64,000 nucleotides of DNA. Source: DAOUJW01 sp965218945. Its GTDB lineage: Bacteria; Chloroflexota; Dehalococcoidia; Lucifugimonadales; UBA2985. Positions 54,875-63,893 of the stretch are shown one piece after another; the first letter of the stretch is position 1; each line of letters opens with the position of its first letter. The stretch lies in contig OZ244718.1 in assembly GCA_965218945.1 (NCBI GenBank), positions 806,001-870,000 on the forward strand. The letters run 5' to 3'. A program made the translations under genes and the position numbers. Below the pieces are notes generated by a model. It was given only the letters and a program-made list of their open reading frames with translations, was not told where the DNA came from and searched no databases.

Positions 54875-54918
54875 GCTATGCCGTTATCCTTTTGGTGAGG
54901 CTATTTATGCGGAACATC

Positions 54919-57483
54919 CTACTTCACGTGGGGGGCGAAGTCCATCCCTATATGGCCCAGCTCCTTCAGGTGGTCGTACTCCTCCTCAGTCAGACCCAGC
55001 ACCTCTCGATAGACGTAGTCGTTGTCCTCTCCCAGCCTCACGGGCGGCTTGCGCACCTCGAAGGGTATACCGGAGATCTTGTATGTGGCGCCGGGGTACC
55101 AGTGAACACCCACCTCCGGCGCGTCGACCTTCACAAAGAACCCCCTGTCCTTCATCTGGGGGTCTGCGTAGGCGTGGGCTTCGTGCATCACGGGGCCTGA
55201 GGTGACGCCCGCCTCCTGAAGCCGGTGGAACAGCTCGATGTTGTCGTAGTTGGCGGTATACTCCGCAATGATCCGGTCGACTTCGTTGTGGTTGGCCCAT
55301 AGCCCAGCCATGTCGCCGAAGCGCTCGTCCTCTATAAGCTCCGGCTTCTCCATGAGGTGACAAAGGGCATGCCACTGCTCGATGCTGCCTACGTTTATGG
55401 TTATCCACTCGTCGTCACCGCCGCACTGGTAGGCGCCCTGTACCTCCTGTCGCAAATGGTCTCTGTTGCCGGAGGGCCCCGGAACGCGGCCGGTCATGGT
55501 GTACTCCATGAACAGCTCTCCCAGGTGAGGCAGGAAGTTCTCCGCCAGAGAGATGTCGACAAAGCAGCCCCTGCCCGTCTTCTCGCGCTGCCTCAGCGCC
55601 ATCAGGGCCGCGATGGCGATGGTAACCCCGGACGATGCGTCGGTGGCCACCGACCCAGGCGCGCCTTCGACATCCATGTCCGGGTATCCGATGACCGTCG
55701 AATGGCCTATGGCGGACTCGAACTGCGTTCCTATGCCCCGGTAGTAGTTCCATGGCCCCGTCTGGCCAAAGCCGCAGATCGAGATCATGATCAGTCGTGG
55801 ATTCCACTGGCTCACCACGGAGTAGTCGATGCCCAGCTTGGCCATAGACCCGAACGCGTTGTTCTCAATGAAGAGGTCGCTGGCCTCAATCAGGCGCCTG
55901 AAGGTCTCAAGCCCCATGGGCGAGTTCAAGTCCAGGGTCATGCTGTGCTTGTTCCTGGCGTGCACGTTGAACCCGGCCGAGCGGTTCCAGGCTCGCTCTC
56001 CGGGGTCTCGGTTGGGATACGGTGAGGTAATCCGCTTCTTCTCCGCATCCGGGTCCGGCCGCGCAAACTGGCTTCGGCCCGGAGGCATTCGCTGAAGGGT
56101 CTCCACTCTGATAACCTCCGCTCCCATGTCGCCCAGGAACATGGTGCCGTAGGGACCCGCCCAGATGACCGTCATGTCAGCGACGCGCACACCCTCCAGT
56201 GGCAGCTTCTTCTCGCCCGTATCTGAGGCCGGTGAAATCGCTCTGTAGCCACTTCTGTCACTTTCAATCGACTGGGAACTCTTCCAGGCGCCGGAGATTC
56301 CCGCCTCTCCCTCCAGCGCCTCCTTGTTGTGCTGGCCCAGTGTGGGCGCGGGCATCTGGATGCTCCACCAGCCCTTGTCGTTGAATATGGGCGCGCCGGG
56401 GTAGCGGAACTTCCCGGCTTCCGGGTGGTCCACCTCCACGAAGTACTCCCTGAAGGAGAGCTGCGGGCTGTGGTCAACCGCCTGATCGATGGTCACTATG
56501 GGCGTTATCAGCATCTCGTTGGACTGGCCGGTCTCCACCACCTCGTCCATGGTCCTCTCCAGCAGCCAGGGCAGCCAGATGGTGGACTCAAACTCGTCCC
56601 GGGCGTCCAGGTCAGTCTGGCCTATGGCGGAGCCGTAGTAGCTGTCCACCAGGTCGGGTCTGCCTATAGCGTTGCAGAGGGACGGCCACCGCGGGCCTCC
56701 TACGGACACCGAAATGTAGCCGTCGGCGCATGGGAAGACGCCGCCCGGGTATCCCGCCCTTATGGGACCCAGGCGCTTTCCCGTTTCGCCGGTGTACTGG
56801 TACTGCACCAGTCCCAGGAGACGCCCGTTGATCGACCCCATCTGGGTCTCGAACATTGATACGTCAATGTACCGCCCGCCCAGGCCATTGCGCTCCCTCC
56901 CGTGCCACGCCAGCAGCGTTGCGAAGGCGGCGTTGTTGCCGGCCTGGTACAGCGTATGGTTGCCTCCCAGCTTCAACGGGTACCGGTCCGGCATCCCGGA
57001 GGCGTGCATCCTGCCGCCCATTGCGTAGTTGGTGATCTCCGAGGCCAGGTAGTCCCTGTAGGGACCGGTCTGCCCGTAGTTGCTTATGGATGTCATTATC
57101 AGACCGGGGTTGATCTTCGAAAGGACATCGTAGCCGATGCCGAATCCCTCCATTGTTCCTGGACTGAAGCTCTCCACTAGGACGTCCGCGCCCTTTACCA
57201 TCTCCTTCACGGCCTCGATGCCATACGGAGATTTGAGGTCCAGGGTGATTCCCCGCTTGTTGGTGTTCAGAAAAAGGAAGGCGCCGCTCTTCTCCGAATG
57301 GGCTGTGTCTTCTGGGAAGGGGCCCAAAGTGCGGGCGTAGTCCCCGACGCCCGGGCGCTCCACTTTGATCACGTCGGCGCCGTAGTCGCCCAGGAGCTTG
57401 GTGCAGTAAGGTCCGGCTATGCCCTGAGTGAGGTCTACAACCCGAAGGCCCGAAAGAGGCTGCGATACCTGATGCTCTTCCAT
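54919..57483 (-). CDS. Tandem CaiB/BaiF CoA-transferase fusion
   Basis: An 854-residue family III CoA-transferase with two complete domains. Domain 1 (about 10-400) starts LSGLRVVDLTQGIAGPYCTKLLGDYGADVIKVERPG and has the catalytic aspartate 207 in GRYIDVSMFE. Domain 2 (about 430-854) starts LEGVRVADMTVIWAGPYGTMFLGDMGAEVIRVE and has CFVDISLAENFLPHLGE. Normally these enzymes are interlocked homodimers of about 400 residues, so the fusion may form an internal dimer. A linker of about 30 residues (SQSIESDRSGYRAISPASDTG) joins them. A strong GGAGGAGAG precedes the ATG. The acid substrate is unknown. Confidence 0.92.
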   Translation of the reverse strand: MEEHQVSQPLSGLRVVDLTQGIAGPYCTKLLGDYGADVIKVERPGVGDYARTLGPFPEDTAHSEKSGAFLFLNTNKRGITLDLKSPYGIEAVKEMVKGADVLVESFSPGTMEGFGIGYDVLSKINPGLIMTSISNYGQTGPYRDYLASEITNYAMGGRMHASGMPDRYPLKLGGNHTLYQAGNNAAFATLLAWHGRERNGLGGRYIDVSMFETQMGSINGRLLGLVQYQYTGETGKRLGPIRAGYPGGVFPCADGYISVSVGGPRWPSLCNAIGRPDLVDSYYGSAIGQTDLDARDEFESTIWLPWLLERTMDEVVETGQSNEMLITPIVTIDQAVDHSPQLSFREYFVEVDHPEAGKFRYPGAPIFNDKGWWSIQMPAPTLGQHNKEALEGEAGISGAWKSSQSIESDRSGYRAISPASDTGEKKLPLEGVRVADMTVIWAGPYGTMFLGDMGAEVIRVETLQRMPPGRSQFARPDPDAEKKRITSPYPNRDPGERAWNRSAGFNVHARNKHSMTLDLNSPMGLETFRRLIEASDLFIENNAFGSMAKLGIDYSVVSQWNPRLIMISICGFGQTGPWNYYRGIGTQFESAIGHSTVIGYPDMDVEGAPGSVATDASSGVTIAIAALMALRQREKTGRGCFVDISLAENFLPHLGELFMEYTMTGRVPGPSGNRDHLRQEVQGAYQCGGDDEWITINVGSIEQWHALCHLMEKPELIEDERFGDMAGLWANHNEVDRIIAEYTANYDNIELFHRLQEAGVTSGPVMHEAHAYADPQMKDRGFFVKVDAPEVGVHWYPGATYKISGIPFEVRKPPVRLGEDNDYVYREVLGLTEEEYDHLKELGHIGMDFAPHVK

Positions 57484-57622
57484 GTCTCTCCTCCTGCTGT
57501 CAAAGGGGCTTATTGCGGTTTAGGCCTTAGCATACCATATTCGGGAGGTGATTTCCCTGGGAAGTCTGTCGAAGCAGGGCGGAAAATGTTCCTCTACAGT
57601 CGAGACTGTAGAGGTTTTGCCG

Positions 57623-57919
57623 TCAGGTGTTGAAGTAGCTGTTCAGCTCCTCGCACGCTATGGTGTCCCTGCCGTCCGAGCATGGGGCGCCGTCGTTGCC
57701 GTTGCCCGTCAGAGCCAGCGCTCTGGCGTAGACGATCCACACTCCCCCCGGCTCCTCCCGCGGGTCTCCTATGCTGCCGGTCCATTCCACCGACCTTCCC
57801 AGCACAAGCTCCTGCGCCGCAATGGAGTCCGCCAGCGCGCTGAAGGCCATCTCGTCCGTCAACCACTTGTTGTCATCCGACTGGATGCCGGTGTAGACGT
57901 GCATGTGGAGGTGGCTCAT
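57623..57919 (-). CDS. Small hypothetical protein
   Basis: A 98-residue protein, MSHLHMHVYTGIQSDDNKWLT..., with two cysteines in GNGNDGAPCSDGRDTIACEEL. It has no family, signal peptide or membrane segment. A GAGAGACC lies near the ATG. It resembles small conserved proteins of SAR202-like or Dehalococcoidia genomes by general style only. It stands between the CoA-transferase and a MITE-like element. Confidence 0.5.
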   Translation of the reverse strand: MSHLHMHVYTGIQSDDNKWLTDEMAFSALADSIAAQELVLGRSVEWTGSIGDPREEPGGVWIVYARALALTGNGNDGAPCSDGRDTIACEELNSYFNT

Positions 57920-58040
57920 GTGTAAGGTCTCTCTTTAAGCGTTGCGGTTTTGGTAGTAGCTCTCCGCGCTACCTGGATGCCGGTTTGTTTGCCCCCGTCT
58001 CCACGTCAAGCACGGGGCAGGCTGCGACCTTGTCTCTGAA

Positions 58041-58315
58041 GGAGACCTTTGCGTTACTCGTGCATAACTCCAAAAGGGACGCGCCACTGTCATTCCGAAC
58101 GTAGCGCAGCGGAGTGAGGAATCTAAAGCCTCTCTCCACAAAGCTGCATTGCCTTGGATGGAACGCTTTGGATTCCTCGCTGCGCTCGGAATGACATATA
58201 ATGGAGCTTTGGAGCAAGTTATACAAAGGTCTCCTCAAAGGGGCGATAGAACCCCTTCCCCCGTCTGCGGGGGAAGGCCGGGATGGGGGAGACGGAGAGT
58301 TACGCAAAGTTCTCC
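58041..58315. mobile_element. MITE-like palindromic element, copy 2
   Basis: A 275-bp element with terminal inverted repeats GGAGACCTTTGCGTTACTC (58041-58059) and its complement matched at 17 of 19 (58297-58315). The left interior is the GTCATTCCGA...TCGGAATGAC hairpin shared with copy 1; the right interior carries the C-run/G-run repeat (58253-58288) seen at 31 kb. The right end touches the last base of the DinB stop codon. The rest of the gap 57920-58040 holds a CCCGTCTCC...GGGGCAGG fragment and no gene. Confidence 0.72.
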
Positions 58316-58833
58316 TACCGGGGGAAGGGCATACCCTGCAGGCCCTTCAGGAACCTGACCTCACCCAGGTGGAAAAAGCCGTGCCCGACGATGATGCTCT
58401 GGATATTACGGCCCACGGTCTGCCTGGGGTTGTCCGGGTCCAGCGGGCGGTCCAGGTCGTCGTCCGTCATCTTCGCAAGTCCGTCCTGCACCGACTGCCT
58501 TACGGCCTCCATGTAGCCCACAAGTCCCTCTTTACTGGGCTTCAACTCCTCAACCTGGTCGGGGGTGAAACCCGTACCGGAACCCGTCTCCGGCAGCCCG
58601 AGGCGCTCGTGCCAATTCTCTCTCGCCCAGACGGACTGGGCGCCCTCAACGCTGCTCACACGGTGGAAGGAGTTGTCCTCCGTCCTGGTGAAGTGCCACA
58701 TCAGGAAGGAGATGGAGTTTGCCTGGGGAGTGGGCCTGTACAGCATCTGCACGTCTGTCAGGGGCTCCACCTCGTTGACAAAGCTCCGGTTCAACTCGAA
58801 CAGGGTGGACTGGATAAACTCGATCGCGTTCAT
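58315..58833 (-). CDS. DinB family protein
   Basis: A 172-residue four-helix-bundle protein of the DinB/YfiT metal-binding superfamily. ATG 58833 is taken from the frame, since GGGGAC precedes it and MNAIEFIQSTLFELNRSF is the normal first helix; longer starts are unlike the family. The three histidine-type ligands are seen in FLMWHFTRTEDN (H51) and VGHGFFHLGEVRFLKG near the end. DinB proteins are thiol-S-transferase-like; the substrate is unknown. It is divergent from tsaD. The stop abuts the MITE. Confidence 0.86.
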   Translation of the reverse strand: MNAIEFIQSTLFELNRSFVNEVEPLTDVQMLYRPTPQANSISFLMWHFTRTEDNSFHRVSSVEGAQSVWARENWHERLGLPETGSGTGFTPDQVEELKPSKEGLVGYMEAVRQSVQDGLAKMTDDDLDRPLDPDNPRQTVGRNIQSIIVGHGFFHLGEVRFLKGLQGMPFPR

Positions 58834-58989
58834 TGCGTCCCCTTTCTTCGCGGCGGACCGGTACTCTCTGGGAGACCGGCAGTCCGGCGCTGGCTTGCCC
58901 ACGATTATAGCACACCATACTAAAGACACCCCGTCTGTCCGAACGCCAAAATTGACTCTCCGGGACGCCGGGGGTATCATCTCCCTGCT

Positions 58990-60012
58990 ATGAGGATTAT
59001 GGGCATCGAGACCTCCTGCGACGAGACCGCCATATCGGTGGTTGAGGACGGGCGCCAGACGCTCTCCAACGTCATCGCCTCCCAGGTGGAGATGCACGCC
59101 CGCTACGGAGGCGTTGTGCCGGAGGTGGCGTCCCGGCAGCACGTCCTGGAGATTGTGCCAACGGTTGAGGCCGGCCTCGGCAGGGCCGACCTGACTTGGA
59201 GCGACATCGACGCAATAGCCGTCACACACGGCCCGGGGCTGGCTGGCGCACTCCTAGTGGGCGTGAACGCCGCAAAGGCCCTGGCTCTCGGGGCGGGACT
59301 GCCGCTGATAGGCGTCAACCACCTGGAGGGCCACATATACGCCAACTGGCTGGAGGGCGCAGACCCGGAGAGCGAACCCGGCTTCCCTCTCCTCTGCCTC
59401 ATAGCCTCCGGCGGGCACACAGACCTCATACTGATGGAGGACCACGGGCGTTACAGCCTCCTGGGGCGCACCAGGGACGACGCCGCAGGCGAGGCCTTCG
59501 ACAAGGCGGCGCGTATTCTTGGGCTGGGCTTCCCCGGCGGCCCGGAGGTGCAGCGAGCCTCCCAGGGCGCAGCCGGCGAAGAGACGCTCCCTCGCGCCTG
59601 GCTGAGGGGGTCGCACGACTTCAGCTTCAGCGGCCTCAAAACGGCCCTTCTGCACAAGGCCAGGGAGAAGGGATTGTACCCTCCGGTCGAGGACTCCGGC
59701 CCGGACCCTCATCTGGTAAGGGAGATGGCCGCCGCCTTCCAACTGTCGGTGGCCGACGTCATGACCACCAAGACACTGAATGCGGCGCGGAAGCACAACG
59801 TCCGTGGGATTATGCTGGGCGGTGGCGTGGCCGCCAACTCCATGCTACGGTCTATGCTGAGGGAGAAGTCGCATCTGCCCCTGTTCATTCCGTCTCCCGC
59901 CCTCTGCACCGACAACGGCGCAATGATCGCGGCCTGCGGCTACTTTCAGCAGGAGAGGGTAGGCGGCAACGGTTGGGACCTGGACGTGGAGCCGGGTCTG
60001 AAGCTGGGTTGA
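58990..60012 (+). CDS. tsaD: tRNA N6-threonylcarbamoyladenosine transferase
   Basis: Transfers threonylcarbamoyl to A37 of ANN-decoding tRNAs with TsaB and TsaE. The 340-residue ASKHA protein starts MGIETSCDETAISVVEDG. It has the metal-binding HLEGH motif (VNHLEGHIYANW), the loop ASGGHTDLI, the glycine-rich LGGGVAANSML and FIPSPALCTDNGAMIA near the end. The ATG at 58990 has little ribosome site. TsaB and TsaE are not in the window. Confidence 0.97.
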   Translation: MRIMGIETSCDETAISVVEDGRQTLSNVIASQVEMHARYGGVVPEVASRQHVLEIVPTVEAGLGRADLTWSDIDAIAVTHGPGLAGALLVGVNAAKALALGAGLPLIGVNHLEGHIYANWLEGADPESEPGFPLLCLIASGGHTDLILMEDHGRYSLLGRTRDDAAGEAFDKAARILGLGFPGGPEVQRASQGAAGEETLPRAWLRGSHDFSFSGLKTALLHKAREKGLYPPVEDSGPDPHLVREMAAAFQLSVADVMTTKTLNAARKHNVRGIMLGGGVAANSMLRSMLREKSHLPLFIPSPALCTDNGAMIAACGYFQQERVGGNGWDLDVEPGLKLG

Positions 60013-60058
60013 TACGGGCGCGTCAGGCTACGGCAGAACACTCGGGCGGCGAGGCAGT

Positions 60059-60895
60059 CTATCCCTCCCTGGTGTCACCGACGGTCTCGGCGGCCTCTGT
60101 AGGACTAACCTCGGGTGACGGAATTACATCCGTCTTCCTGGTGGTCTCGCCCGCTTTTGTATCATCTCCCGGCCGCCGCCCTGACACGGGAACGTCTCTC
60201 TCCATGAACCACGTCTCATACTCCTCTGCCTTCGCCCCGTCACTGAGGCGAAGCTGGGCTATGGGAGTGTTTCTGTCCATGAACCACGTCTCGTACCAGA
60301 GTCCCGGGCCCCACAGCTGCCTGAAGGGCTTGCCCGGTCTTTCGATGTACTCCCTGTCACCGTGGCTGTCTCTGCCAATGTCGGTGGTAGGGGAGTACAT
60401 GGCCTTCAGCTGGAAGAACCTGTTCACCAGGTCGTAGGCCTGCTCCGCGCCTCGACCCCGGTAGGGTATGCTCAGCTCCTGCTGGGTCGTTCGGAAGAGG
60501 ATTGACCCCTCCTGGGATACGGAGATGTACTGGTATAAGTGGTGCATCGCCCCCAGGCCCAGCAGTGCCCCTAGCGCCCAGGACAGGGGGTGCCACTCGA
60601 CGGCGATCAGGGCGGCTCCCGCCCCGGCCAGTAGCAGCGCCATGCGAAAAAGTCGTTTCGCGCTCCTCGGTCGGTGGGTTACCTCTGCGCCGTGGATGTC
60701 ACCCAGGGAGAGGAAGGTCACTGCCAGGCCTCTCTTTGCCCTGGAGAGCCGGATGACCCTGCGATCCGTTAGCAGCAGGGTGTTCTTCTCCTTTGCCGCA
60801 TCCGCGCCCGGGCCAGCCTTCTCTCCGAAGGCCATGTCCATGCCCTCGCCGGCCATCATGGGGAGGTCCTGGGGCGCTGCGCTCATTGAGCCCAT
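60059..60895 (-). CDS. Membrane protein with PH-like domain and duplicated tail motif, hypothetical
   Basis: About 278 residues from ATG 60895, which lies 11 bases after the stop of the DUF2851 gene, so they are probably co-transcribed. A PH-like segment NTLLLTDRRVIRLSRAKRGLAVTFLSLGDI is followed by two helices (LFRMALLLAGAGAALIAVEW, LSWALGALLGLGAMHHLYQYI) and another PH-like stretch. The tail repeats YETWFMDRNTP and YETWFMERDVP 27 residues apart, mirrored by a duplicated DNA stretch. No function is known; the PH-like domains suggest membrane sensing. Confidence 0.65.
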   Translation of the reverse strand: MGSMSAAPQDLPMMAGEGMDMAFGEKAGPGADAAKEKNTLLLTDRRVIRLSRAKRGLAVTFLSLGDIHGAEVTHRPRSAKRLFRMALLLAGAGAALIAVEWHPLSWALGALLGLGAMHHLYQYISVSQEGSILFRTTQQELSIPYRGRGAEQAYDLVNRFFQLKAMYSPTTDIGRDSHGDREYIERPGKPFRQLWGPGLWYETWFMDRNTPIAQLRLSDGAKAEEYETWFMERDVPVSGRRPGDDTKAGETTRKTDVIPSPEVSPTEAAETVGDTREG

Positions 60896-60906
60896 CCCGT
60901 CGTCTG

Positions 60907-62313
60907 TCAAGAGGTCTCTCGCCCGTCTTGGCCGCTCAGCAACCCGTACAGGTGAATCAGCCCCTGCTGTTTGCCGGCGGAGTTTATCGCGCGCCGTCCT
61001 TCCCCGGAGAGGCCCAATAACCCCTTCATCTCCCGGGTGACCTCGTTCTCCTGGCCCGGCGGGAATCTGCGGTACAGCTCCAGGCACCGCCTTCCCAAGC
61101 CAAGGTCTCCAAGGAGATGCGACCTGGCGTAGAAAAAGGGCAGCAGTACGTTGATGATTATTTCCCTGGCCCGGCTTCTCCCTATGAGGGCAGGCGTCCT
61201 GGTCTTGGCGTTGTGAGTGTCTGACAGTTGAGGCACGGACCCATTATCCACCACCACTAACGCCCTCTCCAAGTCCACGGCTCTCCTACTCTGAAGCGTG
61301 TCCCCCAGACCTTCCAGCAGCCCGCCGTCCCGGTGTCTCCGTATCAGGGCGGCGGCGCCCGCCAGCCGGCGGGCGGGTCTGTTGTGAGGCCTCAGCCCGG
61401 CGTTGCTCCAAGTGCCGCTTGGGACAACAACCGGCGATCCGGCAGCCCGCCAGACGGCCTCCATCTCCACGGAGCGACTCTCCTGCTCTGTGGTGGGTTG
61501 AAGGCCCAGGCTGAGCTGGTGGTGAAGCAGCCCGGCCGCCCCCCGGAGGATAGCCTCTAGGGCCGCGGTGTCCATTCCCGGTCCGGCCAGTTCCCTTAGA
61601 CGACGCAGGGGAAGCCCTCTGGCCAGCAACTCCATAGGGGCGCTGTTCTGGCTGTACCCCAGCGCTTCCATAACGCCCGTGTACAGTTCTTCCTGCGCGT
61701 CTCCGACCCGGAGACGCTTTGTAAAGGCGCAGGCCGCGCCCAGGAACCGCTTCTCCCCGGCTTCCTCCAGCGCCTGCTCCAGCTCCCGCAAGGGAAGGGC
61801 GCTCAGGCGCTCCAGAGGAGCGACGACGCCTGGTTGCGGCATGAGTTGCTTTGGCGGTTCTCCCGTCTGCGTCAGGCTGTTCCCCTGGTCTCCCAGCATC
61901 ACCTCCTGGACCTGCGTTCCCGGCTCCGGGGGTCTGCCTCCGCCGTGTAGGAAGAGGTGGAGAACCACCCGGTCGTAGCGAGGGTCTCCACGATGGCCGT
62001 GGCCGTCCCAGTCCCGACGCCTCAGGTGCACCTCCGTATCTCCACGGATAAGGTCTCCCTCCTCGGTGATCAGCAGAGTGTCCCGAAAGTCCGGGCCGGC
62101 GTGGGGCATGGGCCTCCCCGGGTAGAGCACCCTGAGGTAGCGCCCCTCCGTGGTTACCACCGTCTTGATGGCGCCGCTGCGCCACCACTCCGATACCTGG
62201 ACCTCCCGGATGTCCCTGCTCTTTAGCTTGTTCGTGTTCCCCTCCCTGTACGCTTTGTGTCTCTCTGCACGATGACCCTGCCGCTCCCCTCCTGTACTGT
62301 CACCGCGCCGCAA
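60907..62313 (-). CDS. DUF2851 family protein
   Basis: A protein of about 468 residues with the DUF2851 pattern: SEWWRSGAIKT, PGRPMPHAGPDFRDTLL, GDTEVHLRRRDWDGHGHRGDPRYDRVVLHLF and a helical C-terminal region ending KQQGLIHLYGLL. The family is uncharacterised; the EVH...DW...H...D set suggests a metal-dependent nuclease-like fold, which is inference. The start is unclear. ATG 62412 would add an arginine-rich leader that overlaps the XRE gene in another frame, so TTG 62313 just after that gene's stop is preferred. It is probably co-transcribed with the XRE gene. Confidence 0.75.
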   Translation of the reverse strand: MRRGDSTGGERQGHRAERHKAYREGNTNKLKSRDIREVQVSEWWRSGAIKTVVTTEGRYLRVLYPGRPMPHAGPDFRDTLLITEEGDLIRGDTEVHLRRRDWDGHGHRGDPRYDRVVLHLFLHGGGRPPEPGTQVQEVMLGDQGNSLTQTGEPPKQLMPQPGVVAPLERLSALPLRELEQALEEAGEKRFLGAACAFTKRLRVGDAQEELYTGVMEALGYSQNSAPMELLARGLPLRRLRELAGPGMDTAALEAILRGAAGLLHHQLSLGLQPTTEQESRSVEMEAVWRAAGSPVVVPSGTWSNAGLRPHNRPARRLAGAAALIRRHRDGGLLEGLGDTLQSRRAVDLERALVVVDNGSVPQLSDTHNAKTRTPALIGRSRAREIIINVLLPFFYARSHLLGDLGLGRRCLELYRRFPPGQENEVTREMKGLLGLSGEGRRAINSAGKQQGLIHLYGLLSGQDGRETS

Positions 62314-62335
62314 GCCCCTGAGCGACTCGCCCCGC

Positions 62336-62608
62336 TCAACCCGTTCCGGTCTCTTCCTCGCTCTTGACCGGCTCCCCGGAGTTGTCCGTCTCGTACCTGA
62401 ACCCCGCTCCATCCGCTATGATGTTCAGCATGGTGCGGGAGACGCCCCGGGGCCGGTACATGCCCCTCTCCCACTCGCTGATGGTCTGCTGGCGGGTGCC
62501 CAGCTCCTCCGACATCTGCTGCTGGGTGAGGCCCATGTGGTCCCTCAGAGCCTTCACCTTCTCGGCGTCCCACTGGTGGTTCGGCGCCCGCCTTTTCCTG
62601 TACTCCAT
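62336..62608 (-). CDS. XRE-family transcriptional regulator
   Basis: A 90-residue DNA-binding protein. The helix-turn-helix is KVKALRDHMGLTQQQMSEELGTRQQTISEWERG (residues 17-49), with the recognition helix RQQTISEWERG. The C-terminus is acidic. It precedes the DUF2851 and membrane genes on the same strand and may regulate them. Its divergence from nadX places an operator, if any, in the 137-base gap. Confidence 0.88.
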   Translation of the reverse strand: MEYRKRRAPNHQWDAEKVKALRDHMGLTQQQMSEELGTRQQTISEWERGMYRPRGVSRTMLNIIADGAGFRYETDNSGEPVKSEEETGTG

Positions 62609-62745
62609 ACCGATATTCTACACGCATTCGTGTAAAGCGCAACACCCAGGCTCTCCAGAATGCGCCCCTGCGCCTCAAACCATCTCTGCTGAGAGCGTAT
62701 ACACCTTGCCCTCCAGACCTGCTAATATAGTGCCGGAGGAGCATT

Positions 62746-63576
62746 ATGACCAGTCGAGAACAGAGAATAGGCCTTCTGGGGTGCGGGGCCATAGGCCGCG
62801 GCTTGGCCCTCGCAGTTGACGAGGGAAGAGTCCCGGGCGCGGTCCTGGTGGCCCTATTCGACCAGGACGAGAGCGCTGCACGGAGCCTGGCCCAACGGCT
62901 GAAGGGCAGTCCCAAGCCTGCGTCATCCTTCGACGACCTCGCGGCCTCCGAGGACGTGGACATGGTGGTTGAGGCTGCCTCCCAGGATGCTGTGCGCCGG
63001 TACGGAGAGGCCGCTCTCTCTCACGGCAAGGACCTGCTCATTATGAGCACGGGAGCCCTTCTGGACGGCGGGCTGCTTTCGAGGCTCGCGGCTCTGGCCG
63101 ATGAGAAGGACTGCCGGGTGTTCGCGCCCTCCGGGGCCGTGGGCGGCATCGACGCCATTCGGGCGGCGCGGGACGAGCTGGAGGAGGTGACCCTCACCAC
63201 CCGCAAACCTCCCGGCACCCTGGTCGACGTAACGGCTACATCCCAGACTCCGGCCGAGGCGGTCACGTCTGCCCAGGTGGTCTTCGAGGGAAACGCCCTG
63301 GAAGCGGTGAAGCGCTTCCCCTTCAACATCAATGTAGCATCAGTGCTCAGCCTGGCCGGGATAGGGCCGGAGCGGACCAAGGTGCGGATCATCGCCGATC
63401 CGGAGGCCCAGGGCAATATCCACGAGATATACGCGCGGGGCAGGAGCGGGACCCTCCGATTCACAATGGAGAACGTGCCACACCCGGACAATCCCATGAC
63501 CAGCCATCTGGCGCTGCTGTCCGCCATCGAGACCCTGCGCAGGGCCTGCCAGGGAGGGATCAAAATCGGGGCGTAA
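62746..63576 (+). CDS. nadX: L-aspartate dehydrogenase (NadX type)
   Basis: Oxidises aspartate to iminoaspartate for NAD synthesis with NadA. The 276-residue protein has the NAD loop GLLGCGAIGRGLALAVDEG, VVEAASQDAVRRYGE, the segment APSGAVGGIDAIRAARDELEEV and the catalytic-histidine region GNIHEIYARGRSG, in family order. GGAGGAGC precedes the ATG. NadA and NadC are not adjacent. Related enzymes with other substrates exist, but the motif set fits AspDH well. Confidence 0.87.
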   Translation: MTSREQRIGLLGCGAIGRGLALAVDEGRVPGAVLVALFDQDESAARSLAQRLKGSPKPASSFDDLAASEDVDMVVEAASQDAVRRYGEAALSHGKDLLIMSTGALLDGGLLSRLAALADEKDCRVFAPSGAVGGIDAIRAARDELEEVTLTTRKPPGTLVDVTATSQTPAEAVTSAQVVFEGNALEAVKRFPFNINVASVLSLAGIGPERTKVRIIADPEAQGNIHEIYARGRSGTLRFTMENVPHPDNPMTSHLALLSAIETLRRACQGGIKIGA

Positions 63577-63662
63577 AGTGGAACGGGCAAGTCCGCCTCT
63601 TGGAAGCTTCCAAACGGACAAGACCTTCACATAAACTCCTCCGAAGCTCCGCTCCATGTAAT

Positions 63663-63691
63663 GGGTATGAAAAGGGGCCATTTTCATACCC
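63663..63691 (+). terminator. Hairpin after nadX
   Basis: GGGTATGAAAA, a 7-base loop GGGGCCA and TTTTCATACCC form an 11-bp perfect stem, 87 bases past the nadX stop. It may be a terminator or part of the intergenic repeat cluster. Confidence 0.5.
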
Positions 63692-63727
63692 TGACTTGCC
63701 CCTTGTAAGGGCCGCGTCTTTGTTGCG

Positions 63728-63893
63728 GAAGAAGACCTTTGAATAGCCCTTAGCGTCATCCCGCAAGAATTGCCCTCACCGTCATTCCTGCGGAGCAGGA
63801 ATCTAAGAACGCTATCTGCAAGACTGCGACGCCTTGGAAGAAGGGCTTTAGATTCCCGTCCCCGTATCGGAGTACGGGGCGGGTCATGTTGTT
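63728..63893. repeat. Decayed MITE-like copy 3
   Basis: GAAGACCTTTG on the left, then GTCATTCCTGCGG, GAATCTAAGAACGC, CTGCAAGACTGCGACGCCTTGG and GGGCTTTAGATTC, matching the hairpin interior of the copies at 43 and 58 kb. It ends in CCCCGTATCGGAGTACGGGG. The right terminal repeat is missing. The gap 63577-64000 has no gene. Confidence 0.55.

Noticed and set aside
62223..62963. 246-codon minus-strand frame spanning the XRE gene and nadX start
   Set aside because: It is out of frame with both recognised genes and its product is arginine-rich shadow sequence.
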